The translations under genes and the position numbers were made by a program. The notes under the pieces are model-generated. The model saw nothing but the letters and a program-made list of their open reading frames with translations. It did no database searches and was not told where the DNA came from. Shown piece after piece: positions 34,301 to 45,980 of a stretch of DNA of 64,000 bases (its first letter is position 1; the number at the start of each line of letters is the position of its first letter). Origin of the DNA: Astrocystis sublimbata (taxonomy: Eukaryota; Ascomycota; Sordariomycetes; Xylariales; Xylariaceae); contig JAJNNY010000040.1 in the NCBI GenBank assembly GCA_022453515.1, positions 62,001 through 126,000 on the forward strand. The letters run 5' to 3'.

Positions 34301-36824
34301 AAATGTCCTTATTTCACCGACTTCTTTGTTGAAACATTAGGAGTCCCTGCCTCTTGCACCTGGGAGGACTACGTCGAGGAGCTTGAGGAGCTTAAGAAGG
34401 AATGTGGTGGTTTCGACACTATCATGGGGATCTATAAAGCGATTGACTCACTTCCGATGGATCAGCGTGACATTGACGCCATAAGGTGAGTACCGAAGAC
34501 GTCTCCCTGAAAAAACCCCCCCTCGCCACTTTGAGTAATTACTGACAGCCCTTATAGGGAAGCATTTGATGATGAACCACTCATTCATGCGTCGGTGAAC
34601 AACAGAATGTCCTGGTACAGACCAGAACAGTGTGTTTGGTCGAAGTCAGCACAACTCAGAGGGAAAGTCTCCTTAAGCGAAGAATATGAAGACCTGGAGA
34701 ATTTGTTCACCAAGGTTCTTGGCGTTAATCAGGTAGACTTACAAATGGCCATCGATGACTTGAAGCTAACTGCAAGTCAACAAATTTCGGTACCAGAGTT
34801 GAAAGAGTCAATCTGGACAGTCAATTCCTTGTTGCCCACCACTTCCAGCCCTCCCAGCCCGTCGGAAATTCTCCAGAACTCTATTTTCCCTGTCCGCTTT
34901 ACCCTTCTCGGTACCGTTACCGTGAATCGGCAGACGGAAAAGTCAGAGTTCTTTATAGTCGACCGTGAGCAACTAGAGCAAAAGTTTGCCAACAAAGTCA
35001 GATTACTAGATTTCACTCTGAAAGAGGTATCCCAACTACGGCCGTTAATCCACTGGCTCGGACTCCAAAACCGTTACCTATCGCAATGCACGAAAGAGGT
35101 CACGTCTTTTCCAGGTAAAGCTGCAAGCGTGATTTCGATCCCAAGTCTCCAAGTTAGACACAAAGCGCATGCCTTCCTCAGATTAGTTTTGCTGAATTGA
35201 AATTTGGTCTTAACATACTCATCTCGTCAACAGGGTCGCTTGTCAATTTAATAGCCCACGTTCAGCTTATACTCAAGATCTACATCGTCTTTATGAGGCC
35301 CTCAAAAATGCTACAATCTTTGAGACAGATACCATCTCCTCAAATCTGCAACTTTCACAAGATGGAAAGCTTCACGAGGTTGAGAGCTCGAGGACCACCC
35401 TTCACATTGATGGCGATGCTACAAGTCTAAAAGTCTACATACCGCGTGATAAGGACGACCAGCAATTCATATTCAGTACGAAGCTCGCAAGAAGACTTTT
35501 CGAATGGATGATGACTGATCCGACCACTCAAATATGCGACGATATAGAGCAGGAAGGAGTGAATGCAACAAGAGACATTTTGCTTGTACCTTACGCAAAG
35601 CTCTCAGAGGCATTAGAAGAGAGGGGAATAGCAGGTATTGATATCGAGAATACTGATGAGGTACTGCTGGAACCAAGCCTGCCGTTCGATTCGGTTGATG
35701 CTGCTGCTGAGCTTATCCGAAACCTTGATCTCCACGACGAGGATGATGCAGAGCCCGATGCGGATGATGTAGAGCCCGACGAGGATGATGCAGAGCCCGA
35801 CGAGGATGATGCAGAGCCCTACGCGGATGATACAGAGCTGCTTGAAGATAACGTTCGTCCCATACACAGCTCAGAGAATTTCCAATTCACCTTCCGCTTT
35901 CCCACTGCATTATACAATGTTAGCTCTTACCGTGCAGGGAGTTTATCATTCAACGAGAACGCCTTCGCAAGAATACAGACGCCATCCGCTGAACCTGCTG
36001 TACCCTCAAGAGATGAAAATGCTGACCGCCTTTACATGGCAACATTGAGCAGAGTCATTGCTGCAGGGAGGCGAGATTTTATTCCTTCTCATGGCAACTC
36101 TGAGGGAGAGCGAACGTCAGGTTCTTCGCATGACGCAGCGAACTTAAGCTGGCGTTCTCCAAGCCAAGTCGAGAGGAATTGCAAAGTAGGCGCTGCAGGA
36201 GAGCTATATGTGAGCTGAAAACAAATACCTCTTTCGACATATATCACTGACTGAATTTCTACTAGGTTTTCGAGCTTCTATTACATCTATCTCGTATCCG
36301 AGGATTGCCCTCATTCGACAGGAATAACTGGAAGAGCACTATCAGAAAATACGTCACTATACATCCAGAATACGCCGACATGGAAGATTGGAGAGGACAC
36401 GAGACATCCGATATTACCTATTTAGATACACAAGGTGTACTAACGGACGAACTCATCGAAAAGGGATACCTCGCCCGAGAACGGTGGGAAGGGAGGCGCC
36501 CTGATTATTTCATTGAAGTCAAATCGACTACCAGCTCCTGTGAAACGCCATTCTATATGAGCAAAGCACAGTATAAGCGAGTATGTGTTAACTCGTGGTA
36601 CATTTCGGGAGCAAAATCGATATTCTAACATCTCACAGATGCAAAACAACAGTGGTCAACGAAATGATGCCCCAGACACTATATACGTCATCTTTCGAGT
36701 GTTCTGGTTAGGGCATGAGAACATGGGCCTCAGAGTATATCTTGACCCGGAAGCACTTCGACGGACGAATCAACTAGAGTTTCAAAGCGAATCGTGGTCT
36801 GTCATACCGGGTCGAGCCTCCTGA
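31332..36824 (+). CDS. Sacsin/NO VEIN-type GHKL ATPase with C-terminal DUF3883 nuclease-like domain
   Basis: Exons: 31332-31510, 31580-34090, 34147-34485, 34558-about 35185, about 35234-36209, 36266-36580 and 36639-36824; about 1,710 residues. The N-terminal ATPase has all expected boxes: FELLQNADDN (74-83), NEDGFT (111-116) and GYIGEKGIGFKSVF (136 on). A long middle region follows, then a 7-residue acidic repeat (AEPDEDD, four units). The C-terminal domain has VGAAGELYVFELL, then RPDYFIEVKST, a PD-(D/E)xK-like core, and PFYMSKAQYKRM before IYVIFRVFW. The start is the ATG of MAVPATHTA. All junctions keep phase except exon 4 to 5: with donor GTTTTG and acceptor CAACAG, one surplus G at 35234 breaks the frame, although family-like sequence resumes at once (VACQFNSPR). 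Either splicing is unusual (a weak GC donor at 35191 restores phase) or the gene has a recent +1 lesion. Function in fungi is unknown. Confidence 0.82.
35748..35831 (+). repeat. 21-bp in-frame minisatellite, four units
   Basis: Units of gcagagcccgacgaggatgat with small variants (gtagag start in unit 2; gcggat or tacgcg variants in units 1 and 4). It encodes AEPDEDD-like acidic repeats in the large ATPase protein, between the middle region and the DUF3883 part. The period of 21 keeps the frame whatever the copy number. Confidence 0.85.
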
Positions 36825-37885
36825 GGCGCAATTGGGACTCAAGCTACAAAGCCTGATTCGGCTCTATGATCCAACAGGCTAGTGTCCGCATGGACCTATC
36901 AAGCCCCTTTATTTAAAGGGGGCCTTCGCATCAAGGCTCAAACGAGGGATATTTTCTTTGTTACCTTTTTTCCACCCTTCACGACGGGGGTGGCTTCCAA
37001 TTCATAGGTTTCTCATCCAAATCACCAACCTTGAACGCAGAGAGGGGCAGGTGGTGTTGCTAGACCTACTCCGACGGGCTAGCTTAAGGGGCTGGGAAGG
37101 AAGGAAGCGAGGATTGTCTCCGATGTAGGACTTGGAGCAAGTTTTGTGGTTTTGATCTTGTGGTTTTTCCTACAACATGGACAACTGTTCGAGACACAGT
37201 CGAGTTGGCCGGCGTCTCATAGATATGACACTGCTAGGTTTCGGACAGAGTTTATGCTCTATCCTAATACATTCGTTTAACCCTTTCCAAGCTACTACGC
37301 CCGTTCAGTAAGTGGATGCATGTTAAATGAACGACCTTACCTATGGTACGTTGTTATATCTGTCCTGACTAATATGAATGACATGGCTTGTCTCTAAATG
37401 AAAATTCATAGAGTCATCAATTCTTCGCCTCGTCATCGAAGCCCTGGTACAATACGGTGCTGTTTAATAATATAGGTTGCCCAATGTGTCTTAGCGCAAG
37501 GGCAAAAGTTGATACTATCCCACGAGTGATTTATGGGCGGGGACAGCCGGCTATTTTAGTTTGAATCGAGTTGCTGTCTAAGAAGTTAGGAAGATATACA
37601 TCGTCTAGCCTAAGTGGAAGTCAATCTCACCTTGAATCTGCGTCAGAACATGAGGGAAACCCATATAAGATGTTTGAAATGACATTGCAATCATGAGTTA
37701 TGATTATTCGCTTAAGCGACTGACTTTAGAGAGTGAATGACTAGGAACTAAACATGAAATATTAGAAATTCAGCTGACCGAACAGTAAGTTCCATTTCCA
37801 ATCCATGGCGCACTAGATAATACATTGCTTCACATAGACCGCAGAGGGGCTTCCCTTTTTCATCTGACGCCTATCTAAAGCTTCA
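36825..37885. other. Intergenic, convergent 3' ends
   Basis: 3' flanks of the large ATPase gene (+) and the CFEM receptor gene (-). No gene recognised. Confidence 0.5.
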
Positions 37886-39640
37886 TCATCGTGAATGATG
37901 AGGAGGTTGATACGTTGCAGGAATATTGGCACCAGGGACACCTCCATATCCATCGTATACATGGTATACATCCGTGACGACTTCATACGTCGGCATCCTT
38001 TCGTTTAATGAAGCATATCTGCGGGATCCAAGCTCGTGTTCGATATCACCCGATCTCTGTGATGAGGAAGTGTTCGATTGTTGAAGTTTTTTGATGCTTT
38101 GTGGAACTCTCCATGATGAAAGGGGTTTGAGAAGAGCCGGAAGGCTGGGCAAGCAAGCGCAGATGACCCCTATATAATTTTCCAATGCAGACCAGATTGT
38201 GATTGGTACCCAGTCAACTGATGACATATTATCAGCTTCATTCGGATAAAAGTGTCATTTGAGGCTGTTATATCTACATACCAGTAGGGTTGTGAGTCTT
38301 GGTAAATTGATTGATGTATGGTAGCCGAGCGATACTGACCGCAATAGCACTGGAGAGGAAAGTAATTGTATCATTAATATCTTGGAGAATTGGCAGAGCT
38401 GATGCGTTTCAAAGACTTACATTAGTCCGACAGCAAACATGGAAGTTACCATGATCTTTTTTCTCATCGGTAACTGTAGGCGGGACACTAATCTGACAGC
38501 CACAAAAACTGTCCAAAAGTCGATAGCTATGCCGATGACCGTTGCAGCCCAGACAAATCCTCGGAAGTCTGTACAATGACCTGGGTGAGTGCCGTCCCAT
38601 CGTTGCCACGTATAATCCACTGGCGAACATTGAAAAACGATGGAAAAAAGCACGGAAATGCCAAATAGTATGACCAAGGCAAGTGTCCACATGATCAGGG
38701 CTTTAGCTCCCGGCGTCCTGAATATTCGAAGGTAGAAAAGCAAGATCGATACGCGAATGAGTGCTCGACAGCTGAAGTATAAATTTGAGGCAATAAGCGT
38801 GAACTACCAAAGGTTAAGTAAAATTTCGAAAGCTAGTTGAAAGGATCTTACTCTGAGGATGAAGCTTATATTTTCTTGTGGCACGGCCCAAGTGTCAACC
38901 CCAAAGCCGTATTTCGACACTTGGATTAGCAAAGTCAGCCCGATTTCTTGCTTACTAACATTTAAGTCTGGTTTCATACAGTGAACATCGAACAACGTGT
39001 AGGTGCTAACGATGACCTGCTCAGGACATTAGCATCGACAGTCTTGACTACGAAAGGGGCTGGTCCAAATGGCGCCTTACAAAAGCCACGAAGTTGAAGT
39101 AGTCGTCATACCCAAATTGCGCCTGCGACACAATGCGGGCAAAAATTCGCATTAAGACGACGATGAACGTCAGGATGAAGAATGTGATAATGACAGGCAC
39201 ATATCTTTTATCGACGTATGGTGAGAGGTGGCATAAGACCGCCGTCTGATTCTGGGTGACTTCAAATCGAATGTTATTTGTTAGAGCGAGTATATAAATG
39301 GCAATCAGTTTACACACTGAAGATGAAAACTCACAAAATGCTTCCCTGACCGTGCAATTGCCGGCAATGCATAACGTTGCGAGTCTCGTGAAGATCTCAT
39401 TTTCGCACGTACATGAGATGTCGGCGATGCTGCAGTTGGCAGCTGTAGCGGCGAGGCCGATATATTTCAGCTAGCACAATCGTTGGCTTAATGGTTGAGA
39501 TCAATGACATAAGGAAAGGGTCGTCATACTGCACACTGAGGCAGCTCATCCATGATCTTGGGCAGTAGCGATGCGCTTCGATAGAAAGTCCACAACACCA
39601 GTATGCAAATGCATCTGACACGACAACCTTCAGATGACAT
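37886..39640 (-). CDS. CFEM-containing seven-transmembrane receptor, Pth11-like
   Basis: Eight exons on the minus strand: 39640-39530, 39470-39335, 39259-39081, 39016-38980, 38919-38852, 38803-38421, 38349-38282 and 38217-37886. Every junction keeps phase, giving 437 residues. A hydrophobic signal-like N-terminus (CICILVLWTFY) precedes a CFEM domain (PQCALKYIG, ISCTC, IAGNC, then Cys after exactly 15 residues). It has seven of the eight CFEM cysteines; the second is Gly in YIG. Seven hydrophobic segments of the fungal rhodopsin-like domain follow, starting YVPVIITFFILTFIVVLM and including ILLFYLRIFRTPGAKALIMW. The cytosolic tail is Ser/Tyr-rich. The architecture matches Pth11-type receptors, which in Magnaporthe sense surface cues upstream of cAMP signalling. 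Ligand and role here are unknown. Confidence 0.85.
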
Positions 39641-41091
39641 CCAAGAATGTACAAAGCATCTTATACTTCAAGGTCAGTATGGAGAGCCCTCCTGTCCTCT
39701 GTGGGGTCGCGAACTCTCCAACGACCCTTGGGAGAGGCAGCGCTGGTGTTGGGTGTTGGCTGCAGAGGGCTCGGTACGACCCTAAGAGTTACCCCGAAGC
39801 AGTCTGCTCGACTAATCAATCCAGTTCTTGGAGTTGACACCAGGTGCGACTGTTTTCTAGCAGTGAAGTACAGAAAGCTAGCTGTCTCAGAGGTGTGTCA
39901 GTGCTACCCACTGTGGAATGTCACCCTAAACTTCATGGGTCAGTTGATTAATTATTCAGGGATGGTCATGACGGTTGGAATGCAATCTCATATTTTTGCA
40001 GCGAGGCTCTGCAATGAAATTGAGAGAGATTTAATGTTCCAAGGATCAATTAATATATGTGTGCAGGACTTTTGGGGTCCGGTGGGCAATGACTGTATTT
40101 CCCCCCTGTCCGAGTACGTTTGCTGCGGGTGAACATTATCTCGCACCAGGCGGCACCTAGACGCCAACACAATGGCAAGGTTTAAGATGGCATGACGGTT
40201 TGGAGTCTGCTTGGCAATGGCCTTTGGTAGGTCGATAGTCAACAATAACAACAATCACCTAACCATAGCATCGCGAATATGCTGAATTCGAGTTTGTTGA
40301 TCAATGTGGCCTTGACTGAGCTGGGCACCAGGGAGATATTCATTTGCAAGAGGCCTGTATTGACAGCCACGAGATCCCTTCACTTTGATTTGGATGGGGA
40401 CAAATATAGCGACAATATAATTACGCGCCGGCAGCCTACCTCTAGTAGCTTTTCACAGACACATCAAAGAGGCGCGACATTGGGCTCCCAATACAGAGCA
40501 TATTTAGCGCGCACGTCACGCAACACGGTGAGGTGCATGCGTCTGTCACCAACAGTACTCGAAGATTGGTCGGGATGGATCTGCGCTATGCACGTCACAC
40601 CCTTGATTGGCTGTTACTGCACTCCAACTTTAGATACATGCACGTTTGACAACGGGATGCACGGACTTTTACGTACCCTAGGTAGGTCGTCCATGTTGCG
40701 GGGTAGTTAAGGATATATCAAGAGTGAATATAGACTCTCTGAATCCGGTCGGACGCAACATCGAACACTACTAGTGGACCCATGCCCTTAAATTAGAACG
40801 TTGGTAAGTGTAGACGAGCAGGACTAAACATTCGTGAACCCAAATTGGCCGCGAGACTGTGACTTTTGATGTTACATGGCATTGCTGAGATACTATTTCT
40901 AGTATACGGTGAGCAAATTCATCTACAAGACTACTACGCTCTGGACGATCGTTATTGCCCGCCGGATGGCTTGGGCAGAGCGACAACGGGCGGTCAGCAT
41001 CAATTCAGCAGTCAAAACGCTGAAATCACATGATGAACTCAAGTAAAGCTGTACAGTGTAGGTGTTGAGAACATTGAGCTTTCAAGCATGA
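39641..41091. other. Intergenic: receptor promoter and 3' flank of the FAD oxidase gene
   Basis: ORFs of 161 and 143 codons on the + strand (39647-40132 and 40279-40710) have no domain, signal peptide or intron logic and are not accepted as genes. Confidence 0.45.
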
Positions 41092-42642
41092 TTAGAGTCT
41101 GGGCAGCTTCCAACCCCCCGGGCACAGCTTCTGAAAGACCCTATCTGGATCGTACTTATCAGCCACTTCAATCAACTTCTTGACATTCTCCGGTCCGTAG
41201 CTCGCGAGAACATCCTGCGACTTATCTGCGTAGTTCATATAAAGCCATCTGAAGAGCCCGTCCTCTGTCAAAGCTGCAAATTGTGTCAGACTCTCCACAC
41301 ACGCCTTCAACTTCACACTGGCAAGGGCATGCTGCTCAGGTGTTTTCATCATTATGATCATCTGGAACAAGATACCGTCGCTTTTATTGTCCTCAAGACC
41401 CATGATGTTACCACCCGCGCGGAGTGAATGCTGGGAAATAATGGTAGGGAGAGGTTGGAAGATACACTGTGACATGAAGTCACCCCCCGGAACGAAACCT
41501 TTGAGGCTGGCTACGAGCTCATCGTGGAGTTCGGAGGCCTTAACCATGATTCTTGCGTCGTTTCTGAAGGTCAACGTGAACCAACTCGTACTAGGGGAAC
41601 GTGTCAGCAGGGACTACATGAGATTTCATCTTACACCATGACTCCGTACTTACTAATACTTCTCTGGCAAGGTAACCTCGAAAGAAAGATCATACACCGA
41701 GGTCATCTTTGTTGTGTCTGCAATCTTGGGAAGCGCTTTCCACTCGTTGAAGACGGGATCATCCGCTATGCCTTGTGTATTCACAACAGCCACTGACGCA
41801 GCTACGTCCTTGAGCTCCGGCAGATACCCAATGACAATGATAAGGTTGTTATTTGTGTTCTGCGATATCTTCGTCACAAATTCCGAGGTCATTCGACAGA
41901 CATTGGGTATCGATTCCTTGGGTGCCACTATAACCCCTCCCCAGACTTGGTTAAGGGGCACTGTGGTAAGAGTGAAATGTGTGACAATGCTGAAAGTGTT
42001 ACCCCCGCCTTTAAGCGCCTGTAGTAGATCTGCATGATTGCTTTTGTCAGCGATGACGATCTCACCATTGGCGAGAACGACCTTGGCGGCGACAATGTTA
42101 TCGCAAGCCCACCCTCTCTGTGTCGTGAGCCAGGTATTACCGCCACCTAGAAGAAGGCCTCCAACACCAACAGTACCCGCGCGACCGCCTGCAACTGAGC
42201 GATTATGTTTCTGAAGTTCTCCGTACACCTTGTTCCACAAGCAGCCTGTCCCAACCCGGACGGTCTCGGACTCGATGTCTAGCACTATCTGGTCGAAGTG
42301 GCCAAGGTCGATCGCCACACCGCCTTCGATGTTGTTGGCACCTTCTGCAACGGCATGTCCTCCACTACGGATAGAAAAGAGCTGCGAAGCCTTCACAATC
42401 GTGATCAAATCTCGCGAAAGCTCCTCTGCTGATGCCGGACGAATGATGCGCGCGGGTTTATGCTTGACGGTATTCGACCAGTATGACTCGATGCGCTCCT
42501 TGTAAGCGACATCTGTCGGGATCAACACTTGCGATCGTAGCTCCATGTTGTTGTGGTCGGCCACTGGGTGATCTTGGGCTGAAGAAACGGACAATATTCT
42601 CGTAGCTGGTGCGGCTAAGCGATTGCTTAGGCCAGTGATCAT
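41092..42642 (-). CDS. FAD-linked oxidoreductase of the berberine-bridge-enzyme type
   Basis: Exon 1 is 42642-41654, the intron is 41653-41591 (GTAAGT, branch GCTGAC, acceptor CCCTAG, phase 2) and exon 2 is 41590-41092; the product is 495 residues, normal for the family. The FAD-binding PCMH domain has RIIRPASAEELSRDL, FSIRSGGHAVAEGANN (the His that usually carries covalent FAD), GGVAIDLGHFDQI and GGLLLGGGNTWLTTQRGWACDN. The C-terminal BBE segment ends YDPDRVFQKLCPGGWKL. No clear secretion signal precedes the domain, although many relatives are secreted. These enzymes oxidise sugars or tailor secondary metabolites. No biosynthetic backbone gene is present in the window, so the substrate is unknown. 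Confidence 0.9.
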
Positions 42643-43517
42643 GGACTAGGCATGGAGACATCTGCACTTTGGAGGGTGAGATAAGCCTTTCAAGGTAGGG
42701 CATGTGATCAATATTAGGTTAAAAGTTTGGTTGCAAATTGCGCCTGACGAACCAGTGGCGAATATATATAATAGCATTAGTGTTAGGTTCATTGCGCAGT
42801 CGCAGGGTTACGCTGCTCGAAGCAGGGCGCATATCGGTGCGTTATAACAGAAGCGCTCTTGCAGGAGCACAAACCAACTATCGTAGCACGTAGTGTACTC
42901 TACTTGAACTCAGTCATTATGTAAACTACCTCTTCGTTCACTTTGACCAAGCCAAATACAGCAAAATTGGCTAGTGGCGCTGAAGATAGACCATACGGAA
43001 TTGTATGCTTGCATTTTCCTCCCATTTAACCCCTTGTTCTGCTGAACGCAAACACGTAGCGGATACTTTTTCAAACAAATTGGGCTACAACCTGATTCAG
43101 ATGATCTTGATAATGGCATGACGTTTACCAAGTGGGAATAAAAATGCAGTGCAGCTACCTTACCACGGGTGGCTTCCTAATAATGGCTGACAGGTACTGC
43201 ACTGAAGTTATTTAGCCCTCAATTATCTGATACAATTTTGGTAGATCTCGAAGCTTCACAACTTCCAGAGAAGTTTTATACATAGTCAAGTCGAAGACCA
43301 CCGGGAGCCATATAAATTGATGCGGTTCCAAAGCCCTAATCATCTGTGAATGGAGGAAAGAGGAGAAAAGAAGGATCGAGCCCAAGGGCCCTGAAGTTTG
43401 CACAGTACCTAGGTAGGTCACCTGACCTGACCTGCTCCTGCCCTCCAGTCTTTGTCTGCCCTCACAGTTATCATAATCGGTGCATGGAGCGTAGCTTAGC
43501 TAATTGAAGGAAGACAT
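42643..43517. other. Intergenic upstream of the FAD oxidase gene
   Basis: Contains a TACCTAGGTA palindrome at 43406-43415. No gene recognised. Confidence 0.5.
43406..43415. repeat. TACCTAGGTA palindrome
   Basis: Perfect 10-bp palindrome followed by a direct ggtaggt extension. Confidence 0.7.
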
Positions 43518-44246
43518 TTAGTAGAACCAGACATCCCTCCCAGAAGGTTGGCTTGAACCCTGCGCTCCTCCACCCCTCAAGCCGGCGGAACTTTCACCCT
43601 TCTCTGAATTCTGATTTTGCTTCTCAAGCTGACTGACAATGCTGATAAAACCACCCCATTCTGCACAGGCGTCATTCGTTGGTACTTTGACCTTAGCTAT
43701 CTCCGAATTCCAATTCATTCGATGTAGATTCTCCACTTTATGCGCTTCAGGTGGTCGTAAAAAGCCGAAGCGTAGGCTATCTTACAGGCACGCACGCTTA
43801 TAATTCCCATCGGGTGTCCAGGTCGAAGACACAACAGGGAGGTATATCGGTAGATTGACTTGGGAATCGAAGTGATGCCACTTCAATTCGTACGGTTGGG
43901 CAAGATATTTGCCCTGAAGGAAGAAATCTGTCCAAGCTCCAGGGCGATTGCTGCCTCCAACTGTCTTGCCCCTTTTCTGGGTGCTTCGCTGTTCGGTTGA
44001 TTTCTGATTCTGATTCTGGATGCTGAACTGTGCTGACATTGCTTTTGAGAACCTTTCTGCCTCTGAAATCCGAGCTCGAAACGTAGTGCTGCATGACTTT
44101 CGAAGTGCTTTCAATCGCGCCTTTCGATATTTCATCGATGTTGCTTTTGGCTCTTGAATCACTTTGAAACTCTCGTGACTCGACGACACTATTCCTTCGC
44201 GATGCTCTTTCCCGCTGGCCCAAATCGGGACAGAAGTCATGATCAC
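43518..44246 (-). pseudogene. Hypothetical ORF interrupted by one in-frame stop
   Basis: Two open stretches lie in the same minus-strand frame. 44246-43785 encodes MIMTSVPIWASGKEHREG and on to NYKRACL; a TAA stands at 43784-43782; the frame then reads on as DSLRFGFLRPPEAHKVENLH to a stop at 43518. Together about 240 residues, hydrophilic, Ser/Gln/Lys-rich, without signal peptide or recognised domain. The TAA lies within a good donor sequence (GTAAGATAG), so an intron is possible, but no acceptor that keeps phase is obvious nearby. It could equally be a decayed gene or a chance pair of ORFs. Confidence 0.3.
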
Positions 44247-44820
44247 TCCCGCTAACTTTGGTAGTTGTAAGAGATAGAATGGCCGATTGAAAAAGTGGTT
44301 ATATTAGGAGAGTATCTAAGGCCTAGGGGTTAAGTGTGTGCCACTACGTGGCTGCTAAGGCACTATACAGAATAGATAAGACAGCCTTTCGTATCTTGAA
44401 TATATTCTGCTTAATCATATAATAATTATTAGATAAACTATTAGTTCTATTTAAATAAACTGTCCAATCAGTGACTGCGGTACGAAAATGGAGTAGGTAC
44501 TTCTTCCGTCATACGGAAGAAGGTACATACTCCACTTAGATCGAGCAGGGCTAACGCACCCACTTTTCGTGTGTATAAGTATCTCTTTGTACGAGACTGG
44601 CCTAGGTACTTTTCTAGACAACAGATATAGAGACTTTTGATGAATACATTTTGAACCCATTTGGCTGATGCCAGTGAACCCCTTTCGTTGTACGCACGCG
44701 TGCACCTGAGGTCCACCAACATAAACCTTATATAATCAAGTAATAATCATTGTTTAAGCTTTAAATTATATTCCCCTCTTCACATACAACGAGACTGATT
44801 ACCAACTGCACTTCTCGTTT
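44247..44820. other. Intergenic, AT-rich
   Basis: AT-rich around 44.39-44.46 and 44.72-44.78 kb. Two overlapping ORFs at 44451-44722 have no features. Nothing recognised. Confidence 0.5.
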
Positions 44821-45980
44821 ATGTCCATGAAGGCAATCAATACCTCTGGCTACTATATGGAGAATATACCTAACCCTGCGCTGGACTTCAACGTTCATAC
44901 TCTAGCCTGGGCTTCCGAGAACAACGGTGTGGAAATCGCAACGAATCCACTTCTTATCATTCCGATCGGGAAACTGCTCTTGAACAGACATGGTCGCGCA
45001 GAACGGACAGGGTACGAATTGTGCGTGAGTGGCTCACTTGCAGTTTGGATGATATATGAGCCGCATGACGGCCACTGGAGGAGCCACCATACTGTCGATA
45101 CAGGCCTTTTCCCCCCTCTGCAGTCAGATGATCGCGATACGCCCAACGACACACAAACCAAGCAACAGTCCAGACCCAAGCTTATTCAGTTCTGCTCTTC
45201 GCTTAGTAACATTGGAACTACTACTTTCGAAGACATCCAGCTCCTACGCAACACAGCTCCAATCGTTACGGGAGATCCCTATCTATTAGAGCTTTCAGCC
45301 GCTCAGACTTCCATTGCCTTCTCAAGATCCTGGTCTATCTCCCACTCCCCACGAACTCTACCAGGATGGCACAAACCTCTAATCTCCCTAGCCGGAGCAG
45401 GCTTCAGTATCGACGCAGATAGTCGAGCTGGATGTCAACTGCTTCTGTTAGCTAGAGATAATCCAGATAAGCACATTGTTCGTGTTTGTTTTGGAGACGA
45501 ATATTGCTATGGACGACGATTGGCTGGGAACTCATCACTACTACTCCTAGCTATGGAACATGGCTTGCACGAGATCCTCGAGGCTATGAATGCGAGCGCT
45601 GATATAAGTGCCTTCGCCGACGAAACCGATTTCTACAGTCTAGAGTTGATTAATAACGTCCAGCTGGCCGAGAAACCCCGATCTGACGCCTTGTTCAATT
45701 TTCTCAAAGCCCATATCAATCTCAACTACAGAAATGAATCTGGAAGCACTCTATTGCTTATGGTTGTAGAGACTGGAATATCCGGCCTCGTGAAATCAAT
45801 ACTCGACTGGGGGGACGTCGATGTGAATCTGGTCTTTTTAGTGGGTTTAAGGAAGAAGTGGCTAAGATCCTCGTTTTACTAAGCGCCAATATAGGTGGTA
45901 TCGACTTAAAGTACTAGGTAGGTACCTTCATGAAGCGGTGCTTATATGTTAAAGCCTTCGAGTCCCTCTAATAAACATCA
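44821..45980 (+). pseudogene. Ankyrin-repeat protein gene with decayed 3' end
   Basis: An uninterrupted ORF (44821-45882, 353 codons) begins MSMKAINTSGYYMENIPN and has a globular-looking N-terminal part I do not recognise. It moves into ankyrin-like helices: AGNSSLLLLAMEHGLHEILEAM, then NYRNESGSTLLLMVVETGISGLVKSILDWGDVDVNL. The pattern breaks there: the ORF ends in an unrelated tail, while the next ankyrin-like peptide (SGFKEEVAKILVLLSANIGGIDLKY) is in another frame at about 45838-45917, followed after a taggtaggtac string by LHEAVLIC in yet another frame. This suggests a deletion with frameshift plus a small insertion. A truncated 353-residue protein may still be made. Confidence 0.5.

Noticed and set aside
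39647..40132. 161-codon + strand ORF
   Set aside because: No domain, signal peptide, codon pattern or neighbour support; overlaps the receptor promoter.
40279..40710. 143-codon + strand ORF
   Set aside because: No recognisable feature; likely chance in intergenic DNA.
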